DNA from: Nocardia sp. NBC_00565
Lineage (GTDB): Bacteria; Actinomycetota; Actinomycetes; Mycobacteriales; Mycobacteriaceae
Direction of reading: 5' to 3'
Assembly (NCBI RefSeq): GCF_036345915.1
Contig: NZ_CP107785.1
Coordinates: 2,604,001-2,668,000, forward strand
DNA: 64,000 bases
This document shows, in pieces, positions 59,139-64,000 of this stretch. A program made the position numbers and the translations under genes. Each line of letters opens with the position of its first letter. The first letter of the stretch is position 1. The notes under the pieces are model-generated. The model worked only from the letters and a program-made list of their open reading frames with translations, did not search any database and was not told the DNA's origin.

Positions 59139-60919
59139 GCGTCGATGCACAACTCGAGGTATTGCCGGGCGGTACGCATTTGATCGCGAACTGCGATGGC
59201 GTCGTGCTGATCGTCGCGCACCGTGCGGATGTCGCGGCGACGGCGGAATCGCCTGCGGGTCAGGCCTTGACGGCGCTGCTCGGATTGGTGCGGCAGGCGG
59301 CCGCTACCGAGAAGCCGCGCAGTGGGCGCATGTTTGCACGGCTTGCCACCAGCTGGCTGATGAGCCTGGACAACGAGGACCAGGTGGAGTTCGGGGTGAT
59401 CACGCCAGGCACGACGGGGGTGGCGTTGTTCCTGCACGGTGACGTGACAGCAGTGTTGGGGTGTTCGGATCGTTCGGAGGTGTTGCACGGCAGGGACGCC
59501 GGATTCACGGTGGACCGGGTGGTGATACCGGGGCCCGATATCGGGGTCGGCTTGTTCGTCGACGGAGAAGGGGTGAGCGAGAAGACGTTGCCCGGGCGCG
59601 GAGTCGCGCGGCTGGGCGCCGGGACAGTGCCCGGTTCGGGAGCGGTGCTGTGGTTCGAGACGACGCAGCGGGATGCCCGGCCGTCGGCATCGGATGACGT
59701 GGGAATCGGCGCAGGGGCGTTGTCGGAGAGCGGGTCGTCGGGGCGTGACGTCCGGATGTCGCCGGACGAAGCGGGGTCGCGCACTGGCTGGGCGATGTCG
59801 CGGGAGCCCGAGCATCGCGAGTTTCCGGAGCAGCCAGCCGAACTCGGTTGGCCATCGGAGCCGATCCGGCCGGGAGGCGGGAGGGGGCCGCGGCCGGAGC
59901 AAAGTTCGATCGAAACACCGGTCGCGGATGGATCGTTGGGGCCGAGTGCATCGGCCGGCACTGGGATGCCCGCGATGCGCGGGGCCCAAGCACCACCGGG
60001 AGGTGGGGCGGAGCCGACACCCGGGGACGCCGCGATCGGGACGCCGGGCGGGGCTGGACCTGCAGGGGCGAGCGCGGCGGCCGCGATGTACAAGCATCGC
60101 GGGCCCGCGATGGGCCGGGTCGTCGGGCCGGGGGGTGGTGCGGCGGGAGCGTCTGTTGCGAGCGAAGGGCCGGGGTCAGTGGGCGGGCGACCGGTTGAGC
60201 TGCGGAAGGGGGCTGGGGGATCCGAGGTCGGTGGGCGGCCGAGAGAATTCGGGCGTTCTGAGGGCGGCGCGTGGGCGGGGGGATCCGCGGGTTCCGAAGT
60301 TGGCGCGCGGGCGGCGGAGGGTGCTGGCTCGGGTGGGTGGCGGCGAGATCCGGAGCTGGATGTGGATACGTTCGTGCCGAGTGTGCCGATTCCGGTGCCG
60401 GTTCGGACCGTTGGTGTGGTGCCGGTGGTGGAGCCGGAGGGCGGTGGGGTCGTGGTCCAGGGCTTCCGGTGTTCTCGGCAGCATCTGAATGATCCGCGAG
60501 TGTCGTTTTGCGCGGTGTGCGGGATTCGGATGGATCAGATGACGTGTGTGTTGACCGAGGGGGTGCGGCCGCCGCTGGGGCTGCTGATGCTCGATGACGG
60601 GACGTCGTTCGTGCTCGATAATGACATTGTGCTCGGGCGCGAACCCGAGCACGCCGAGGCGGTGCGGCGGGGTGCGCGGCCGATCCGGCTGCCGGACCGG
60701 TCCGGGGGAATGTCGCGCGCGCACGTGGAGATTCGGCTCGTCGAGTGGGACGTCACCGTGGTCGACCAAGGCTCGGCCAATGGCACCTATATTCGGATGC
60801 CCGGTCATCAGGAGTGGATCCGCAGCCTGCCGAACCATCCCAGCACACTGGCCGCCGGTGCCCAGATCCTGCTCGGCGGACGCATCCTCACCTTCGACTC
60901 CCAGCACAGTCAGTTCTGA
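59135..60919 (+). CDS. Zinc-ribbon and FHA domain protein
   Basis: A 594-residue protein in three parts. Residues 1-190 are a folded domain without a recognised family (SVDAQLEVLPGGTHLIANCD, RMFARLATSWLMSLDNEDQV). Residues about 190-435 are a Gly/Pro/Ser-rich low-complexity linker. Residues 444-463 hold a zinc-ribbon-like FRCSRQHLNDPRVSFCAVCG, and residues 490-590 an FHA domain with VLGREPEH, MSRAHVEIRL and DQGSANGTYI, which reads phosphothreonine. ATG 59135 overlaps the upstream stop. Such proteins connect to Ser/Thr kinase signalling, and a kinase for it is not in the window. Confidence 0.85.
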   Translation: MSVDAQLEVLPGGTHLIANCDGVVLIVAHRADVAATAESPAGQALTALLGLVRQAAATEKPRSGRMFARLATSWLMSLDNEDQVEFGVITPGTTGVALFLHGDVTAVLGCSDRSEVLHGRDAGFTVDRVVIPGPDIGVGLFVDGEGVSEKTLPGRGVARLGAGTVPGSGAVLWFETTQRDARPSASDDVGIGAGALSESGSSGRDVRMSPDEAGSRTGWAMSREPEHREFPEQPAELGWPSEPIRPGGGRGPRPEQSSIETPVADGSLGPSASAGTGMPAMRGAQAPPGGGAEPTPGDAAIGTPGGAGPAGASAAAAMYKHRGPAMGRVVGPGGGAAGASVASEGPGSVGGRPVELRKGAGGSEVGGRPREFGRSEGGAWAGGSAGSEVGARAAEGAGSGGWRRDPELDVDTFVPSVPIPVPVRTVGVVPVVEPEGGGVVVQGFRCSRQHLNDPRVSFCAVCGIRMDQMTCVLTEGVRPPLGLLMLDDGTSFVLDNDIVLGREPEHAEAVRRGARPIRLPDRSGGMSRAHVEIRLVEWDVTVVDQGSANGTYIRMPGHQEWIRSLPNHPSTLAAGAQILLGGRILTFDSQHSQF

Positions 60920-61047
60920 AGCGAATACGCCCGGTGCGAGTTCTCGGTGTCGTGCCGGTGTACCGACCACAAGCTCAGTCGATCGGCTGGCCGAAGGGGT
61001 CCAGGTTGTGTGCGGCGTCGCCTTGTCGGGCGGTGTTCGCGTGCGCC

Positions 61048-61906
61048 CTAGGCGCGCTGGAAGCGGACGATTCCGGACCATGGGCTGCGGCCCCGGTTTG
61101 CGGGGGTCGGGTTGGCGCAGGTAGGTGAAGGGGCGCAGCAACCAGGGCGCGCGACCCAACTTGCGGGCTTCGACGAGTAAGTGCTCGATCTCGAGCGGAT
61201 GCCAGCCGAGGTCCTCGAAGTATCCGATGCCGTTGGCGGGTTCGAAGTGCAGCGGCGCGTTTTCGAACATCGAGCTCGTGCGCATGCGCTTCATCGCCAC
61301 GGTGATGTCCATGACCCACCAGCTGATATCAGGCCGGGTGAGGGCAGCGGCGATGGTGCGGACCGCTTCCTCCTCGAGGTACATCAACAGGCCCTCGGTT
61401 AGCACCAATGCCTTTGTGGCAGGCCTGTTTTCGGGACCCATCGGGCCGAGCGCGGCGTCCAGGAACTGTCCGAGTGCAGTCGGATCGGCGAGGTCGACGC
61501 CGCGGCGGATCAGTGTGCAGCGCGGCTTTTCGTCGGCGAGGGCGGCGTCCTTCTCCGCGGTGAGCGCGGGTAGATCGGCCTCCACCCAGATGAAGTCGGC
61601 GGGCAGATCGAGGCGGTACGGGCGGGTGTCGAGTCCGGCCGCGAGATTGAGGACGCGGTCGCAGCCCTCGCGAATCGCGGTCGCGATCAATTCATCGATG
61701 ATGACGGTTCGAGTGACCACCGGCCACCCGTTGCGCATCATCCGCGGCGCGGCCGCCACGATGGCATGGCCACGCTCCCCAGCCAGCCGATCGGCGAGCG
61801 GATCGCGGAACAGCCCGTCCGCGCGCGTCGTCTCGATCGCACGGTAGGCGGCCACCCAGCGAGCGGTATCGGACACATTCGAAACCAACGGTTCCCCACC
61901 AGCCAT
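61048..61906 (-). CDS. SAM-dependent methyltransferase (TIGR00027 type), frameshifted near the C-terminus
   Basis: About 285 residues. It has SNVSDTARWVAAYRAIETTR, VLNLAAGLDTRPYRLDLPAD, FIWVEADLPALTAEKDAAL and VLTEGLLMYLEEEAVRTIAA, all typical. Near the end the frame reads FTYLRQPDPRKPGPQP and then leaves the family pattern. Removing one base at 61081 gives WSGIVRFQRA and a stop at 61048-61050, the expected ending. As written, the frame runs on without a stop to 60176, antisense to the FHA gene. I take this as a +1 frameshift, either real or a sequencing error. ATG 61906 starts MAGGEPLVSNVSDTARWVAA. Confidence 0.75.
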
Positions 61907-62127
61907 GCGGGCCAGTCTGGCACAACCGCAACCCGGCGTATGGCGGGGTCCCCGGCGCAGGCGTGGCGGCACCATCCGATAGAATCTGGGTTGGGGAAAC
62001 GGGCTGCGGGGAACACGATATTCACCAGCTCGTAACAGCGAAACATGCTGCTGAGCCGGTATTCGGGCCACAATCGAAACTACGGCGATTCCGCCGACAA
62101 CCTGTGCGATCAGTCGATCGCCAGTCG

Positions 62128-62163
62128 GGTGGAGTCCGGGTGTCGTGCCCCTCGGACTCCACC
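62128..62163 (-). terminator. Terminator of the cbbR gene
   Basis: GGTGGAGTCCG (62128-62138) and CGGACTCCACC (62153-62163) are perfect 11-base arms around 14 bases, 15 bases past the stop of the LysR-type gene. Confidence 0.75.
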
Positions 62164-62177
62164 GCCCGACCGATCCG

Positions 62178-63050
62178 TCAGCCGGTGTGGAAGGCGTGGG
62201 GGCCTACTTCGGCGGGGTCGAGGATGTGGGCCAGGAAGAGGCGGGTGGTTGGGGTGGGGGTGCGGGTGGTGACGGCGTGCCACGGGCGGTCCATGGGGGT
62301 GCCGTCTACCGGGAGTACTTGGAGCAGACCGGATTCGAGATCCTGAGCCAGCGCGTCGCTGTGGATGAGGGTGACGCCGAGACCTTCGCGGGCGGCGGCC
62401 AGGACCGCGCCGTGACTGCCGAGAGTGAGGGTGGGCGGTGCGATTTCGAGGCGGTCGATGAGGCTGAGGGTGGCGTCGCGGGTGCCGGAACCACGGCCGC
62501 GTAGCAGCCAGGTGCTGCGCAGGGGGTCGGGGCAGCCGGGGGCGCCGACGACGACGAGTTGGCTGGGGCGGCGCGCGCGGATGACCAGGCCGGTGTCGCG
62601 CGGCGGGCGGCCCGCGATGACGAGATCTGTTTCGTGGTGGTGCAATTCGAGGAACAGCACGTCGCGCGGGTGCACGGACAGGCTGAGTTCGATATCCGGA
62701 TAGCGGTTGCGAAACGATGCGAGCAGCCGCAGCAGCACGTATTCACCCGCGGTGGCGACGACGCCGATCCGCAGTTTGCCGGTCTCGGCGCGGCGGACCG
62801 CGGCGTTGGCCTCCTTCATGAGGCCGAGGATGGTGCGGCAGTATTCGGAGTAGATCCGTCCCGCCTCGGTGAGCGCGATACCGCGCCCGGATTTCGCGAT
62901 GAGCTTTGCGCCGAGCTGCTTTTCGATGTGCGCGACGGCCGCGGATACGGCGGCCTCGGTGACATGCAATTGGGTGGCGGCGCGGCGGATGCTGCCCTGC
63001 CGGGCCACGGCCAGGAATGTTTCCATCCGAGCCGCACTCACCATACCCAC
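62178..63050 (-). CDS. cbbR: LysR-family regulator, CbbR-like
   Basis: A 290-residue LysR-type regulator. The winged HTH is ARMETFLAVARQGSIRRAAT, QLHVTEAAVSAAVAHIEKQL, GAKLIAKSGRGIALTEAG, and the effector domain follows from about residue 92 (KLRIGVVATAGEYVLLRLLA). It is divergent from a RuBisCO large-subunit gene, the standard position of CbbR, which activates Calvin-cycle genes in response to metabolites. The first ATG of MGMVSAARME could also be the second (codon 3). Confidence 0.85.
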   Translation of the reverse strand: MGMVSAARMETFLAVARQGSIRRAATQLHVTEAAVSAAVAHIEKQLGAKLIAKSGRGIALTEAGRIYSEYCRTILGLMKEANAAVRRAETGKLRIGVVATAGEYVLLRLLASFRNRYPDIELSLSVHPRDVLFLELHHHETDLVIAGRPPRDTGLVIRARRPSQLVVVGAPGCPDPLRSTWLLRGRGSGTRDATLSLIDRLEIAPPTLTLGSHGAVLAAAREGLGVTLIHSDALAQDLESGLLQVLPVDGTPMDRPWHAVTTRTPTPTTRLFLAHILDPAEVGPHAFHTG

Positions 63051-63094
63051 AATTCGACGGTATCAAACTCTATGAATCCGTTGAGTATTCGGAG

Positions 63095-63105
63095 AAACAA
63101 TCAAA

Positions 63106-63111
<6 letters not shown>
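63095..63111. promoter_or_regulatory. Candidate CbbR binding site
   Basis: AAACAAT (63095-63101) and ATTGTTT (63105-63111) form a perfect palindrome around CAA, in AT-rich DNA 45 bases upstream of the cbbR start. LysR regulators bind such AT-rich dyads with a T-N11-A core. The stretch 63051-63299 holds no confirmed gene besides the leader frame described separately. Confidence 0.45.

Positions 63112-64000
<889 letters not shown>

Noticed and set aside
60176..61047. C-terminal extension of the methyltransferase frame
   Set aside because: It is non-homologous Pro/Arg-rich sequence antisense to the FHA gene and is explained by one extra base at 61081.

Overview
The window is high-GC actinobacterial chromosome, most likely Nocardia or a close relative. 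The pointers are an MspA-type porin, a rifampicin monooxygenase that reads like Nocardia Rox, leaderless-looking TIGR00027-type methyltransferases, DUF397/DUF402 genes, and a complex I operon headed by a small response regulator as in mycobacteria. GTG starts and 4-base start/stop overlaps are common. I saw no rRNA or tRNA gene and no CRISPR array.

Left part (1-40 kb) is an accessory-like patchwork. It opens with a partial F420-type (DDN) protein, a secreted protein with an MspA porin, and an amidase. A scar region follows (3.7-7.0 kb) in which the tail of a DUF5753/XRE regulator, the head of a TetR regulator and a one-ended, internally deleted Tn3-family transposon abut each other. Next come a TetR regulator with two tetO-like operators facing a small ORF and a quinone-oxidoreductase-like gene, a PlsC acyltransferase, a TmrB-like ATPase beside an IS21 remnant, an acetyltransferase with a disturbed C-terminus, a SnoaL-like protein with an operator array, a secreted TAP-type hydrolase, an integrase/TetR mosaic pseudogene, and an intact tyrosine recombinase. 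An operon of a 56-aa ribbon-helix-helix protein, a VOC protein and a methyltransferase follows, then an XRE/MmyB regulator, an F420-reductase-like protein, a class II UvrA-like ABC protein, AraC plus VOC, and a carboxylesterase. A coiled-coil zinc-finger (KfrA-like) protein sits behind a strong palindrome. The rifampicin monooxygenase rox has a rifamycin-associated element upstream and is flanked by transposase and sigma-factor debris. The rest of this part holds membrane and cytoplasmic housekeeping-type proteins, a subtilase without a signal peptide, a membrane-anchored binding-protein-like gene, two alpha/beta hydrolases controlled by one divergent TetR, an SDR and a GNAT protein.

Centre (40.2-57.0 kb): a complete nuoA-N operon for respiratory complex I on the minus strand, nearly all junctions overlapping, preceded by an Rv3143-like response regulator and closed by a strong bidirectional terminator. 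The unusual point is that nuoH and nuoI form one uninterrupted reading frame.

Right part (57.1-64 kb): a three-gene cassette (flavoprotein, four-helix membrane protein, zinc-ribbon/FHA protein) of unknown function, a TIGR00027-type methyltransferase with an apparent +1 frameshift near its C-terminus, and a divergent cbbR-cbbL pair. The cbbL gene (red-type RuBisCO large subunit) runs off the window. The cbbR-cbbL gap holds a degenerate tandem repeat lying in a leader ORF that overlaps the cbbL start.

The best candidates for something not yet described are the flavoprotein-membrane-FHA cassette, the NuoH-NuoI fusion, the tetO-like regulon outside a tetracycline context, and the repeat-bearing cbbL leader.
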